Of a stretch of 64,000 nt of DNA, positions 47,735-59,650 are shown piece by piece. The notes under the pieces were generated by a model, which was not told the origin of the DNA, did not search any database, and was given only the letters and a program-made list of their open reading frames with translations. Origin of the DNA: Knoxdaviesia capensis (taxonomy: Eukaryota; Ascomycota; Sordariomycetes; Microascales; Gondwanamycetaceae); NCBI GenBank assembly GCA_001510575.1, contig LNGK01000002.1, forward strand, positions 918,144 through 982,143. The letters run 5' to 3'. Every line of letters starts with the position of its first letter. Within the stretch, counting starts at the first letter, position 1. The position numbers and the translations under genes were made by a program.

Positions 47735-50700
47735 CTACTCCTCGTCGGCAACAGACTCGTTCACCGTATCCGGCACCACCGTTCCGGAATCACTGTCCTC
47801 CTCGTCGATGATTTCCGCCGTGATGTCTTCCTCATCCTTGATCTTGGTGGTGTTGGCGCTGGTGGCTTCGGCGGCGGCATCCGACGTCGCCGACACGCTC
47901 CGGCTGAAGCCCCGGCTCACGCCGCGGCCAGCAGCGGCTGCCTCGCCGAGGGAGTTGACAATCTTGCCCAGGCTGACGTGGATCTTGTACACCGCGTTCC
48001 GGCTCGTGGCGTCGCCCAGCACCTTGCTGTCGACCGCATCAGAGACCTCCTCGTACAGCTCTCGCAACTTGTCTTCCGATGAGAGAGGAGATACGTAGAG
48101 CTTGCCCAGAAGGGGTGCCAGGATCTTTTTCTCGTCCTCTGTAAGAAAAGAAAAGTGTAGTGTTAGATATAGGCCCCGTTGCAAAAGAAGAAGCTGTGAG
48201 CGTGGGTCTGCCTGTCTAGACATGGGGGAGATACAGGGCTGACAAGGCTGTATGCTCGTAAAGAGAGGGTAACGGGGTTAAGGGGGGAACAACTTACTGC
48301 TGAAATTTCCTTGCAGCCGCGCCAGAATGCCCGCCGCAAAGTCCAGGTGAATATCTCCGTTGACATGCTTGCGCTCGCCATCAGCGGCGCCGTCTGCACT
48401 GAAACACTTGCGCGGATCGGTCCAGTCGACCAGGCACGAGCCGATGGTGGCCATGCTGACCATCTCCTCGCCCACATCGGCGTCGTCGTCGTCTTCGAAC
48501 GCATCGCGCACGTTGATCAGCGCGTGCAGCGCATCCAGCGCCACCATACGCATCAGGTCCTGGTTCTCCGCCCGCGAGAAGCAGAACACCGGCAGGAAGT
48601 AGTTGAGCGCCTGGCGCACGCTCTGGTTGGCCGCCGATGCCGGGTCAAAGTACGCGATCACCAGTGTCTTGAGCAGCTCGGCTGACACCTCGGTGTCGGT
48701 GACTACGCGGCCCAGCAGCATCTTGGACACCGCAAGCGTGGCCGCGGCTTGGACCTCCGGCGCGCGAGAACCCGCTCTAAGGGCCTTCACGTACACCTTG
48801 AGGATGGCCATGTTGTTGGTGAGCAGCTGGGCGCCGTGCACGTTGAGAATGTCCGTGAGGATCTGCAGCGCCGTGATCTGAAGAGCCGCGTGGCCCTTGC
48901 TGAAGAAGTGCATGAACAGCGTTAGGTTCTCCTCCGCTAGCGCGCGGTCCAGAAGGGCGCACAGGCCCAGGCACACAAGGCCGCGCTCGCGTACCGGCGC
49001 CTCGTGGCTGCGCACCGCAGGGACCACCAGGTTGTTCAGCATGGCAACCAGGTGGTCGTTCTGTTGCAGACTGCCGCCAACATTGGTGAGCATGCACTGA
49101 ACTATGTGAAGACACTTCATGTTGATGACGATTTCGCGCAGCGCCTTCTCGCGGGCCTCCTCCTCGCTCAGGCCGTTGGCTGCTCCCCCAGCCCCCGAGC
49201 CGGGGGTGCCGTCGCGGCTAACTTCCGATCTAGCGGAATGGAAGCTCTCTTCGGCATCCTCGGCCGGCGGCTCGTCGACGATGGTATCGTGAACATCAGC
49301 CACCGCCTCGAGCACCACGCTGCAGAACTCCCGCTCGCCGGCCGCATCCGACGCGCAAATGTCGCGCAGAACATCCACCGTAAGCTTCGTAATCTCATCG
49401 GGGAGCTCGGGAATCGACAGCATCTGACGGAGCAGAGCAAACATCTTGCGCCGGCCAACTTCGTCCGAGTAGTCCAGCGTCAGCGCAATGTGCAGCAGCT
49501 GCTCAACGATAAACTCCTGCTCAACCGTGTCCTCCTCCTCCTCGTCTTCGTCCCCGGTGCCCTCCATGTTGGCGATTCTCTGCAGCGCATCAATGAGCGC
49601 CTTGACGTAGCGTTCAAGGTAAAATGCCAACCGTGTGACTTCGGGAAGCTTCTCTTCAACCAGAGAATCATACTTCCCGTCGGCCTTGCAGAACTCGTTG
49701 AAACTGCGGGCAATGAACACAGATTCAGCCGACAGCGTCTCCCAAAACATGTCATCAAAGACCACCGATGTCCGGTAGTCAGGCCGGCCCTCCCAAAACC
49801 CCTTCATAGCTTCCAGCGCAACTCCATCTTCAACGCCGGAGTTAACGACATCGATACGCTCCAGAAGCTCCAGAAGCGCATCAAAGCTGGGTCCCGCCGG
49901 CTCGGCTCCTTCCTCCTCGCCAGCCTGCTGGGTGCCAGCGCAGTCCTCGATCCACCGCTCGCGGAAGAGGCGGCCAGCAGCCTTGCGCACAGTCTCATCA
50001 CGGTCCCGGAGACCCCAGCGCAACAGCTTCTCTCTCATAGAGAGTGACAGGTGGCGGAAGTCCCCAAGAGCCGGGAGAAGCCGGGCATAAACGGCCCGGC
50101 GAGTGGCCGCGTCTTGGTCGCGGGCGCGCTCAAGAAGGTAAGGGAGAGTGTTGGGGAGAATTGGGAGGTTGACGAGCAGTGACCGGCGGACTTCGGCACT
50201 GGGGTCATTCTGCAGAACCTGCAGCAACTTACCCAGCAGGCCCTGGTCAGCTCCGTCATCATCGTCGCTCTCGTCAGAGTTCTGCATGCCGTCTCCGATA
50301 TTTCCGGCCAGGCGTCCTAATCCAAGGACGGCCTGGGCGCGGACCATGGGCTCCTTGTCGCGGACCCGCTTGAGAAGGCTGCGGCGGATCAGCTGGAAGA
50401 GACCGTCGTCAATGGCGTCGAGAGAGTTGACCACCTGTGACAAGAGTTGTGTTGAGCGGTAGCGGACAAATTTGTCCTTGGACACGAGGAGCGGGATCAC
50501 CACCTCCAGCAGGCCGGTGGTGAGTCTTGTACTAGGCGTTTCCGGCATGACGGTGGCGTCTTCGTCGATATCTCCGAGCAGTTCGTTGTCCTTCTCGCTG
50601 GCATGGCGCAGGAAGAGCCCGACGAATCGGATGAGCTTCTCGCCGACCGACTCGGTCTTCTTCACCGGCATGATCCGAAGCACGCAGCGGGTGAACTCCG

Positions 50701-51013
50701 TGTTGAACATCTCCTCGTCGAAATCGGTCGCTGATGCCTTCTGCGGATTCATCGGAACGTAGCAGCATGTTTCGTGGATCTTGCGCAGATTGATCACGAG
50801 CTTTCGGTGGGTGGCGTTGGTGCGCTGGGCATCGTGGAAGATGGCGCAGATCTGCGGTCGCAGGCCGTTCGCTGGCGGCTCTTCGGGGACATCAATGGCC
50901 GATGATGAGGTTCTCGAGTTTGTGGATGACCGCCCGTTGACTCCGCCGGCCGGACCCTTCTGGGACCCGGCGGCGGAGCTTCGCGAGCCTCGACCGGAAA
51001 CCCGAGCTGGCAT
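47735..51013 (-). CDS. YCG1: Condensin non-SMC subunit Ycg1/Cnd3 (CAP-G), 2 exons
   Basis: Exons 51013-48298 and 48138-47735 give 1039 aa. Ycg1/CAP-G is the HEAT-repeat subunit that, with Brn1/CAP-H, forms the DNA-holding groove of condensin for mitotic chromosome compaction. HEAT-type repeats run from about 55 onward (ICAIFHDAQ, LIRFVGLFLRHASEKD, LVSKDKFVRYRSTQLLSQVV, RDKEPMVRAQAVLGLGRLAG). The Cnd3/CAP-G C-terminal domain is at about 640-900 (RERGLVCLGLCALLDRALAE, ALQITALQILTDI). Acidic inserts lie near 247 and 490, a common feature of fungal orthologues. Exon 2 continues as KDEKKILAPLLGKLYV and ends with an acidic tail. The intron (48139-48297) has donor GTAAGT and acceptor TTACAG; splicing is required because the unspliced frame stops shortly after the donor. 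It is divergently arranged with NOP4 (525 bp apart). Confidence 0.94.
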
Positions 51014-51537
51014 CTTGGTGGGGTGAGGATGTGGTATCGCTGAATATGTGTGGCTGGTTGGTGATAAAGATACTGAAAACTGGAATAAAATTGAGGGAAC
51101 AAAGCCAAATCAAGAGATCAGTTTCTGTCGTTTCTTATGATAATTGAAGCTGAAATCGAAGAGGGGTTATTGATCATCTTCATAGATAAAAAGGTGAAAA
51201 CACGTTAGAGATGAATCAAAATAAAGGGATTTGTTTACAAACTTCCATTTAGGGCTTAGTGTGTTTTCGCTGAGTAGCGGGAGAATACCGGCTATATAAA
51301 TATAAACATGATAAGAAAACTCTGATAAGAGATAAGCCACTATCAACTAAAATCTTTTGTGGAACGGCTTTTTCTTTTTTCTTTTTTTTTTTTGCTATTT
51401 GCTCTGTTCAAACTTCATTTGGCTTCTCTGTCGCTTTTCTTTTCTTTTCGCATAGAACCAAAGAGACACAGCTGTCTCCCTCTAAATTTCTTTGACGTTC
51501 AGCTTCTTATCTCACTCGCTGGACTGTTAACCTCAAT
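51014..51537. promoter_or_regulatory. Divergent YCG1/NOP4 promoter
   Basis: 525 bp shared by two divergent starts. It contains TTAGGGCTTAG at 51249-51259 (telobox-like), TATATAAATATAA at 51294-51306 oriented towards NOP4, and a poly-T/C-rich stretch (51366-51480) that looks like the NOP4 leader. Confidence 0.55.
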
Positions 51538-53985
51538 ATGTCTAACTTTTCTAAAACTCCTTCCGGCCCTGGAGCCAAAACCCTGAAACGAAGCCGAGGC
51601 GAATCGTCTCAAGAGACCTCGACCGCCGCCGACAAGACCGACACTCAATCGACCAAGAGACCGCGAATCGAGGCCAACCGCTCGCTGTTTGTGCGCTCGC
51701 TGCCCACTTCAGCCACCAATGAGAGCCTGACCGAGTTCTTCTCGCAATACTACCCCGTCAAGCATGCCACAGTCGTGCTGGACAAGGCCAGCAAGGCGAG
51801 CCGTGGATACGGCTTCGTTACGCTGGCCGACGCGGACGATGCGAAGGAGGCTCAGGAGAAGCTCGACAAAGTCAAGTGGGAGGGCAAGGTTCTGCGGCTC
51901 GATCTCGCTGATTCCAGACAGCGTGGCAAAGAGGCTGATGTGGGAGTGCTGCGCAAGCACGAACGGATCAAGGCCGAGCTGGAGGAGGCCAAACGGCCCA
52001 ACAAGCTGATTATTCGCAACCTGCCGTGGAGTATCAAGACCTCTGACCAGCTGTCCAAGCTGTTCCAGAGATTCGGAACCGTCAAATTCGCCGATGTGCC
52101 CCAGTCCAACGGAAAGCTCTCGGGGTTTGGCTTCGTTACCCTCCGCAAGCGGGTCAGCGCTGAGAATGCCATCAACACCGTCAATGGCATGGTTGTCGAT
52201 GGCCGAACCCTGGCCGTCGACTGGGCTGTGGACAAGCAGACTTGGGAGCAACAGACCCAGAAGGGTGAAGAATCCACCACCACTGAGGACAAGCCCAAGA
52301 AGGAGAAGAAGGCAAAGCCGGCAAAGGAGGATGCGTCCGGGGAGGATGACGAGGATGAATTTGCCGGTATGACTCAGGAGCAGCGGGATGTTGCGGCCTT
52401 CCTCAAGAACCATATGAACGACCTGGAATCCGAAGACGAGGATGATAAAGACAAGGATGAAGATGAAGATGAAGATGAAAAGGATGGGGATGAGGAGGAG
52501 GATGACGACGACGAAGCCGAGGATGAAGACGAAGAAAACTGGGAGGATGATGAGGATCAAGAACGGGCTAAACCGGCGAAGTCTCTTACCACCGACAACT
52601 CGACCACTCTGTTCGTTCGCAACCTGCCGTTTACCGCCACCGACGACAGCCTCAAGGCCTTCTTCGCCAAGTTCGGTGCTGTGCGTTACGCCCGAATTGT
52701 CATGGACAGAGCCACCGACCGGCCCGCCGGCACCGGCTTTGTGTGCTTCTTCAACGCCGACGATTTCAAGGCGTGTCTGCGCGCTGCCCCGCACGTGCAG
52801 CCCAAGCCGACCGGCGTCAAGCACTCGGTGCTGCAAGACGAGCGTGTTGATCCCGACGGCAAGTACACGCTGGACGGACGGCTGCTGCAGGTGTCGGCTG
52901 CGGTGACCAAGGACGAGGCCACGCGCATGGCCGACCAGGGCGCCTCGGCCCGCCGTGAGCAGGACAAGCGCCGGCTCTTCCTGCTCTCGGAGGGTGCGCT
53001 CGACACGCGCTCGGCGCTGTACCACGCGCTCTCGCCCGCCGAGGTCAAGATGCGCGAGGCCAGCTCGGCGCAGCGCAAGAAGCTGGTGCAGACCAACCCC
53101 AGCCTGCACCTCAGCCTGACGCGGCTGGCGATCCGGAACATCCCGCGCAACGTGGCGGCGAAGGACCTGAAGGCGCTGGCGCGCGAGGCGGTGGTGGAGT
53201 TTGCGAAGGATGTGGCGGCGGGGCGGCGGCAGCCGCTCTCGGCGGAGGAGAAGGCGCGGGGCGTGCAGGAGGCGCGCGAGGCCGAGCACGACCGCAAGGT
53301 CAAGGGCAAGGGCATTGTGCGGCAGGCGAAGATCGAGTACGAGACGGCCGAGGGCTCCAAGACCAGCGAGAAGACGGGCGGCAAGAGCCGCGGCTACGGC
53401 TTCATCGAGTACTCGTCGCACCGCTGGGCGCTGATGGGCCTGCGCTGGCTCAACGGCCACGAGGTCGAGGACCCCACCGACGGAAAGAAGCGGCGGTTGA
53501 TTGTCGAGTTTGCTATTGAGAATGCGCAGGTCGTCGCGCGGCGCCGGGCTACCATTGTCGGCGGTGCTCGGCCTCCCCCTGCTGGTGGCGATGTGCGGGC
53601 GGAGCGGGCTGGCGGCGATCGGGGTGGTCGCGGAGATCGGGGAGGTCGTGGCGGTCGTGGCGGTCGGGGTGGTCGGGGTGGCCGCGGGGATTGGGTCAGC
53701 CATGGGGATCGTGGTGACCGTGATGATCGGGGCCGTGATGGTCGCGGGGATCGCGGAGGTCGCGGAGGCCGTGGCCGTGGCCGTGGGGATCGTGGCCGTG
53801 GGGATCGTGGCCGTGGAGACCGCGGACATGGAGACCGCCCTAACTGGAACCGCGCCACCTATAAGCCTGAGGCGGCTGCTTCCGGCGGCGCCGAGGCGCC
53901 CGCGGACCGGAAATCCGACCTTCAGCGGACGTTGATTTCCCGGAAGAAGCAGATTCGGAAGAAGAAGGCGGAGTCGCGGGGCTGA
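51538..53985 (+). CDS. NOP4: Nucleolar ribosome-biogenesis RNA-binding protein Nop4 (RBM28 homologue)
   Basis: Single exon, 815 aa. Nop4/RBM28 is a nucleolar four-RRM protein needed for 27S pre-rRNA processing and 60S assembly. RRM1 is at about 48-125 (SLFVRSLP, SRGYGFVTL), RRM2 at about 155-232 (KLIIRNLPW, LSGFGFVTL), RRM3 at about 356-460 (TLFVRNLPF, GTGFVCFF), and a divergent RRM4 at about 520-665 (LAIRNIPRNV, SRGYGFIEY). A long Asp/Glu/Lys linker (about 262-350) separates RRM2 and RRM3, as in yeast Nop4. The C terminus (about 697-775) is a Gly-Arg-Asp-rich repeat region with GDRGGRG/RGRGDRG units, then a basic end (RKKQIRKKKAESRG). This RGG-type tail may add RNA binding and be a methylation target (inference). 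Order, spacing and RRM signatures make the assignment firm. Confidence 0.93.
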   Translation: MSNFSKTPSGPGAKTLKRSRGESSQETSTAADKTDTQSTKRPRIEANRSLFVRSLPTSATNESLTEFFSQYYPVKHATVVLDKASKASRGYGFVTLADADDAKEAQEKLDKVKWEGKVLRLDLADSRQRGKEADVGVLRKHERIKAELEEAKRPNKLIIRNLPWSIKTSDQLSKLFQRFGTVKFADVPQSNGKLSGFGFVTLRKRVSAENAINTVNGMVVDGRTLAVDWAVDKQTWEQQTQKGEESTTTEDKPKKEKKAKPAKEDASGEDDEDEFAGMTQEQRDVAAFLKNHMNDLESEDEDDKDKDEDEDEDEKDGDEEEDDDDEAEDEDEENWEDDEDQERAKPAKSLTTDNSTTLFVRNLPFTATDDSLKAFFAKFGAVRYARIVMDRATDRPAGTGFVCFFNADDFKACLRAAPHVQPKPTGVKHSVLQDERVDPDGKYTLDGRLLQVSAAVTKDEATRMADQGASARREQDKRRLFLLSEGALDTRSALYHALSPAEVKMREASSAQRKKLVQTNPSLHLSLTRLAIRNIPRNVAAKDLKALAREAVVEFAKDVAAGRRQPLSAEEKARGVQEAREAEHDRKVKGKGIVRQAKIEYETAEGSKTSEKTGGKSRGYGFIEYSSHRWALMGLRWLNGHEVEDPTDGKKRRLIVEFAIENAQVVARRRATIVGGARPPPAGGDVRAERAGGDRGGRGDRGGRGGRGGRGGRGGRGDWVSHGDRGDRDDRGRDGRGDRGGRGGRGRGRGDRGRGDRGRGDRGHGDRPNWNRATYKPEAAASGGAEAPADRKSDLQRTLISRKKQIRKKKAESRG

Positions 53986-54251
53986 GCGTCGGCATTCCTG
54001 TTTTTTTGTCCTTCTTTTGAAGTGCATAGGTGCATCAAGCGGAGCATAAGAGTTAATAAAAGTTTACGGTGATTTGCTGATATTCATGGACTGGCATGGT
54101 GATTTGGTGGGAGAAAAGAATGTGGCCGTGTTCGATACCCAGAGTCTATGGAAAAAACGCAAAAGTAGTTGTATGTGTGAATATATAGAAATCCTGCGAG
54201 CTGGACTTGTAGACATGTAAGAGCCCCTCAACCCTCCTCCGTCCATCTAAA
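53986..54251. other. Short convergent spacer NOP4/GPI7
   Basis: 266 bp between two 3' ends, AT-richer than its surroundings. GTTAATAAAAG near 54052 could serve as a NOP4 polyadenylation signal. Confidence 0.4.
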
Positions 54252-57228
54252 TCAAGCCGCGTGAATGCGGTACAACACCCAGCCCAACACCACATCCACC
54301 AACAGATGCTGGCCGAGGCTCCAGCCCAGACAATACAAGTACTTCGGCGAGAACACGGTCCAGATGAACAGATGGGTGCGCAGGATAGTGCACGCCGCCA
54401 TGACGAAGGCAATGGACAGCGCCACAAACACGGTGCGCAGGGCCACGTGGCGGGCGAACGCATCCGGGTCGACGCGGGCGCGGCGCGCCAGCAACATGGC
54501 GGTGGCGGAGGTCCAGTACAGCGGGCCGGCCCAGTTCGCAACAAAGGTCAGCACGCCGACGGCGCCGACGTTGAAAGCGCTGATGCCGTTGTAGCCGCTG
54601 GACAGGTCGATCGACGAGATGGCGTTGGTGCCGCCCCACGCGAAGAATGCCGTGTACTGCATCAGGATCGACGTGAGCGTGGTCTCGGCGGTCGACAGGC
54701 GCACGGCGCCCAGGAATGCCGACTGTGTTTCGAGGAGGAGCACGAGCGGGATGTTGGTTGCGCGCGACTGCGTCATGGCGAGCAACGTGATCAGCCGGTG
54801 TAGGATGCCCCCCCCGGTTGACCGAAACACGTCGTCGCCGGTACCAACAATGTATACCACGTAGGCGACCATCTCGGCCATTGTCAGGAAGACGAAGCGG
54901 GCTTGGGCAACGAGCGACGTGCCGTGGGTGATGTCGGAGATGGCGCGCACGGTGCCGACCACGAGTTCGGGCGAGTCTTCGCGGGTGAACGCCAGTTTGA
55001 AGTTCAGGGCGGCGATGGCCAAGCCCGAGCACAGCGCGAACGAGATGGCACTCGGGAGGCCGACGGACATTTTGGACGCTAGGCCGAGCTGGACTATGAC
55101 ATACGCTACGGCGACCAGCGTCCACAGAAGCGTGGGGTTAGCCGCGATGAACGACTTGACGATGTCCGGGTTCCCGGCGAATTTCTGGCCGGTTTGGTTC
55201 CAGCCGCGCTCGAGGCGGGTCGCGGCGGCGGCGAGGACGCAGAGCAGCGTCGCGGTGAACGTTTTCGAGCTGGATGAGGAGGGAAGAGCGGTGGCTGTTA
55301 GTTTAGGCAGAGAGAGACGCATCAGGGACGGAGAGAGCTTACCTGCTCATATGGCGTCCAGCCAGATATGCAATCCAGGCTGACGAGGCCCAGTACCAGA
55401 AGTGGTGCTCTTCCTCGATGTAGCTGCTGGCAAACATCATGATGCCGTAGAGCAGAGTCATGGAGAGGATGGGGAGGATCTCTCGAACCGAGTACATCGA
55501 CAATGCGCCGGCAATAGCGAGTCCACTGGCAGCGATAGCAGCAAGCTGGCCAAGAGCGAGTCTGCTCATGTCAAAGTTGCTCGCCATGCTACTGAGCAGA
55601 TCCTGGGCTTTGCGGAGCCACTAAAGGAACGATGAACAAGACATAAAAACGTCAGTAACACTACATGGAGGGATAAAGGGGCCTCGTGACGTACGGAGGT
55701 AATCTCGGACATGGCCTTGTCGTCAGCCTGTCCAGACTCGGCCACCGTCTCGGTCAAAGCCCGGATGCGGGCCCAGCCACAGGCGAGCTGGAGAGAGTCG
55801 TCGTCGGTATCTTTGCAGACATCCGCTTCGGCGCCGGAAAACAGAGTCTCGCCAAATGCGGCGGTGATGATGCCTAAGATTTGCCGAGCGTTGCGATGCA
55901 GAATTTGCATGCGGTCGAGGCCTAGAGGACACACCATTAGCCCTCTAATATACCTGTGCACCGACATGCTGTTCGATGCCACTTACTGCTGTCCCACAGA
56001 GTCAAGAACGTCGGAATCACCGAGCCCAGATTGTTTCTCGGGACGGGGAATCCGAGAAGCGCACCCAATGTCGGAGCAATGTCCGACTGTTCGACGAACG
56101 AGTAGTACCGAAAGTTTTCGGCAACCGGCAACGGCGCCGTTTGGCCAGCAAACACGCCCTTGAACTTGGGCGACAAGAACACTAACGCCGGAGACGTCTC
56201 GCCGGCGGACGATGCTCCGTGGTTGCCAGCATCGTTCATTCCGTGGTCGCCGCAGAGGACAAGCAGGGTAGATTGGAGGTGGGGCTCGGACTGCAGAGAG
56301 TCGTATATCGTCTCTACAATGTTATCCATCTCGTGTTGCTTGGGTAGCATGTGCGAGCTGGTTTGACTGTCAGTTACTGAATGAGTTCGGTAAGCAGGTT
56401 AGGAGGCACGTACCTTCGGGGGCCAGACTTGTGGCCGATGTGGTCGAGCCCCAGAAAATGGAGAATCATGGTATTCCAATCCGAAGCCTCAAGCTCTCGG
56501 GGAATGTTCCGAGTGACGTTGTGGTCGACCTCGGTGAAGTCCTGGGATGGAGCGTGTTAGATCAAACGGGCTTTCCACTACTCCCACATCACCGGAGCAA
56601 CACTCACAGCGACAAAGAAACTCGACGTTCCATCGGCACGGTCAAAGGTGTCCGGAAACAACTTCAGCCACGTATCGTCGCCGAACATGATGGTCTTCCC
56701 GGATTTCTTGGCCTTCATCTGCGCCAGCCACGTGTCTTGCGAGGCCAAGCTCGACGACTTGTCACCCTCGTCCACATTGAGGATGACGTCGAGAAACGAC
56801 GGGATAGATCCGGTGGTGATGGACTTGATCCGGGGCATGGTCACGGTGGGAGACCGTGCGTAGGCAGTAAACGGCACAGCACCGCCGTTGCGGATCAAGC
56901 TCTGCGTGAACTCGAAGCCGGTGCCTTCGGCGTATACAAAGTCACTGGTGAGCGTTAGCATTGGCCCGTATATCCGGGACTCCCCGGTCATATATAGAAC
57001 AGAACAGGGCTCGAGGAAGACAGCTTACCTTCTCAGGGCATCGACAACCATGAAGATAACCTTGTCAAACGGCGCCACCGGCGGCGGCCCGTATGGCAAT
57101 GATTCATAGCGGGCCAGACCAGGCAATACCGGCTTATAGGGGAAGAAGCCCGTGGCAAATGTGAGGATAGCCACGGGGATGAGGATGTTTGCAACGGCCA
57201 CCAGTACGGAGGCCCTTAGGGGAGCCAT
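54252..57228 (-). CDS. LAS21: GPI ethanolamine phosphate transferase 2 (Las21/Gpi7), 7 exons
   Basis: Exons 57228-57029, 56944-56608, 56541-56414, 56357-55987, 55921-55695, 55620-55343 and 55269-54252 give 852 aa with all phases consistent. The ER enzyme adds ethanolamine phosphate to the second mannose of the GPI anchor. The N terminus has one signal-anchor helix, then a lumenal alkaline-phosphatase-like domain: VIFMVVDALRSDFVY (metal ligand Asp), PTVTMPRIKSITTG (nucleophile Thr), FFVADFTEVDHNVTRN, ILHFLGLDHIGHKSGP (Asp/His ligands) and LVLCGDHGMND. The C-terminal half (about 490-852) is multi-pass membrane, including FFAWGGTNAISSIDLSSGYN. Introns are 56-84 bp with canonical ends (GTAAGC, GTGAGT, GTACGT, GTAAGT) and CTAAC-type branch points. 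Pig-G/Las21 family features (GLDHIGHKSGP, DLSSGYN) favour GPI7 over GPI13 or MCD4. Confidence 0.93.
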
Positions 57229-58005
57229 AGTAATGCTCCGGTCCGGGGATACCGGAGGGGGAATGAACGGGGTGAGTTCGTGAAAATCCCGGAGCAGCTC
57301 CGGCACGGTTGAGTTACAGCGAGTGGCAGTGAGACAGGCGGAACTGGAAGCGCGTCGTGTCCATGGCTCAAGCAGGTCAACGGGGTGCAATCAGCATCAA
57401 CGAAGCTGTCCCGGAAGTTCCGTTAGCTGGAGATGCAATTGGGAATTGTCGAAAGTTGAATTGGGGTGTTTGTAAAGATATGGGAAACAAACGAGAGACA
57501 TCCCCTTTATAGATTCTGGATCGCAGTTCACAAGGGTGGGAAAGTTGCCAGCAAACCCGGCCGAACACGAGTTCACGGATGTAAGCTTGCTCGCACTGTG
57601 CCGGATGTTGGAGAGTTGCTGAGGGTTTTAGACAGTGTATTTCTCGGCATATGGACCAGCGCGCACTGTAATGCGGACCCTAGCTAACCCTGACAATAAG
57701 AACGGCGGTCATCGATGAGATGCGGGATGGACGTCAACGACAGTCACAGATTAGAGAGTACCGCAAAAAGAAGAAGAAGAATTTATATATATTTCCTAGA
57801 CCCTAAGCCCAAAGACATAAATACTGAAGTGAAACGCCATTCGAAGATTCGTAAATCATGAAGCAGACCGCCTATGACAGAAGAAGAGAAAGAAAATAAA
57901 ATGCCCACAAACGAACGCCAGCCCGAAAAGATAATCTTTTAAAGTCCTGCTCACATGGATGTACCCCCATACACTCGGTAGAGCAGTCAGAGGGGATTAG
58001 TCTGT
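57229..58005. other. Intergenic GPI7 promoter / LLP 3' flank
   Basis: 777 bp between the GPI7 start and the LLP stop, both on the minus strand. There is no gene. 57760-57950 is A-rich with TATATATAT near 57784. CTAGCTAACCCTGAC near 57670-57685 contains a partial telomere-like CTAACCCT. Confidence 0.5.
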
Positions 58006-58580
58006 TCACTTCTTCTGGCTGCGCGTGCGGCGGTCGGTGTACTTGGCAAAGACAATCTTGGACTTGGTCTTGCGTCGCTTCTCGACCTTCTTCGACTTGG
58101 AGTGGGTGGTGGACTTTTTCGAGTCGACATCCATGGCTACAAACGGGAGAGGTGATATGTCAGTCTAATGTGCGGCACAGGAAGTCCAGAGAACCGCCTT
58201 GAGGAGAGAAGGTTGTAGAAAGACATCATACCAGCACCAGACTCTTCCTTCTCGGTCTTTGAGGTCTCGTCTTTCGAGTCTGTGACAAAGTTCCACGTTA
58301 GAAATCGGGTCCGGTGTTTCCATAGCCAGCACGTCCTAAGACGGGCGGAGGTGCAGAGTCTCGGTGAGGCTCGCTCGGGTTACACACCAGCAGCAGCGGC
58401 CGCGGTAGCCTCATCGACCATCTTAATGTCTTGAGCAACTTCGGGCTTCGGCTGCTCGGCGAGCTCGAGGAGCTTCGCTGACAGACGCTCGGTGCGGGCA
58501 GACTCTTCAGGGCCGAACACGTGCTTCTTCAGCTTGCGGTTGTTCGCCTTCACGGTGTTCGATCTTGCGCTCTTCGCCAT
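58006..58580 (-). CDS. LLP/DUF2423-family ribosome-biogenesis protein, 3 exons
   Basis: Exons 58580-58388, 58279-58232 and 58136-58006 give 123 aa. The N terminus MAKSARSNTVKANNRKLKKH and FGPEESARTERLSAKLLELA are the signature of the fungal DUF2423 family (LLP homologues). The last exon supplies the conserved basic end MDVDSKKS and KKVEKRRKTKSKIVFAKYTD followed by RRTRSQKK. These small, very basic proteins are nucleolar and linked to 60S biogenesis; the function is family-level knowledge. Introns are 58280-58387 (GTGTGT donor, weaker than usual) and 58137-58231 (GTATGA donor, GTAG acceptor). Phases 1 and 1 join cleanly, and the middle exon of 48 bp is Lys/Glu/Ser-rich. Without splicing only 66 aa would be made and the conserved C-terminal basic block would be lost. 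It is divergent to the SIZ gene. Confidence 0.9.
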
Positions 58581-59650
58581 GGTTGCTGAATTGGTCTGTG
58601 GAGGTGTGGGAGATGTCGGGCTAGGCTCGGAAGAATAGAGTGGTGATGGGTGGGTGGGCTGGTGAGGTCAAGACAGAACTTGAGGGAAGGATAAGAGTAG
58701 CTAGGAGAGAGGAGAGAGTCCGGTGCTTCGGTATAGCAAGTGAAGTTTCCAAGATGAAGTGCCAGTGGCTGACAGAGAAGGAGGGTATGCGACAAAGAAT
58801 TTTTGCTTTACGGCTTATCGATAGTAGTGGGTGACTCTCTCTCTTCTCTTATTTTTCTATTTTTTTTTATTAAACAAATTCAATGTTCCCTTCTCTTAGG
58901 GGCAGCTCCAACCAAGACCCTTATTCTTGGTCACTAATGACAGCCTTCATAGGGCATGGAAGGTTCTTTCACTCACTATAAGGAAATCCCCCACCAAATA
59001 GGACAGCCTGCATTTTCTGCCACCAATCACCGCCTTGTTGCTCCCTTGGAAAGAGCCTTGATTTTTTTTCTTTAGCCTGCGTTGGCTCCTTCCTAGCTTT
59101 TTTTGAGGGAGCCTTATGTTAAGCTGGTGATAATCAATCAACTAGATTATTCACATCGTATCTTTTTTTCTTCTCCTCCCATATGCTGTTTTCCCTCACG
59201 ACACAACCCTTTTCTATTTTTCTCTTCGTCTAAGTCCCCTATTCTCTTTTTCTTCTCTTTCATCCCAACAACGGCCCTCTTGATCTTCTTCCCTTCGGAA
59301 CTACAACCCTAACCACGACAATCTCTCCCATATTTCAAAAATCTGCACACCATTTATTGCCTGCACCATAACGATCTGCGATTTCTGCGGGTGCATGCCT
59401 CGCGATACTTCCATCTATCATTCACCATTAGAGATTGCCTACGAATACACCACGATCCTTCAAACACGATTGAGCCAGCTGTCTACAGCCGCCGCCCTCC
59501 CACCCCCGGGTACGCCACCCGAAACATCCGTCCCAAGTCGATTCCAATCCGGGTCACGTCCTATTGCCGGCCTCTTGAAGGTCTCGGGTTTTGAGGCGAC
59601 CGTGCGCGTCCACGCACGCGTCATTCCATAAGTGGTAGCCATAAATCACC
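58581..59650. promoter_or_regulatory. Divergent LLP/SIZ promoter region
   Basis: 1.07 kb without a gene. It holds a telobox AACCCTAA at 59305-59312, AT-rich stretches around 58850-58880 and 59165-59270, and a C/T-rich plus strand from about 59160 consistent with the SIZ leader. Confidence 0.55.

Noticed and set aside
51709..54027. 772-codon minus-strand frame opposite NOP4
   Set aside because: An antisense shadow of the NOP4 repeats; no domain.
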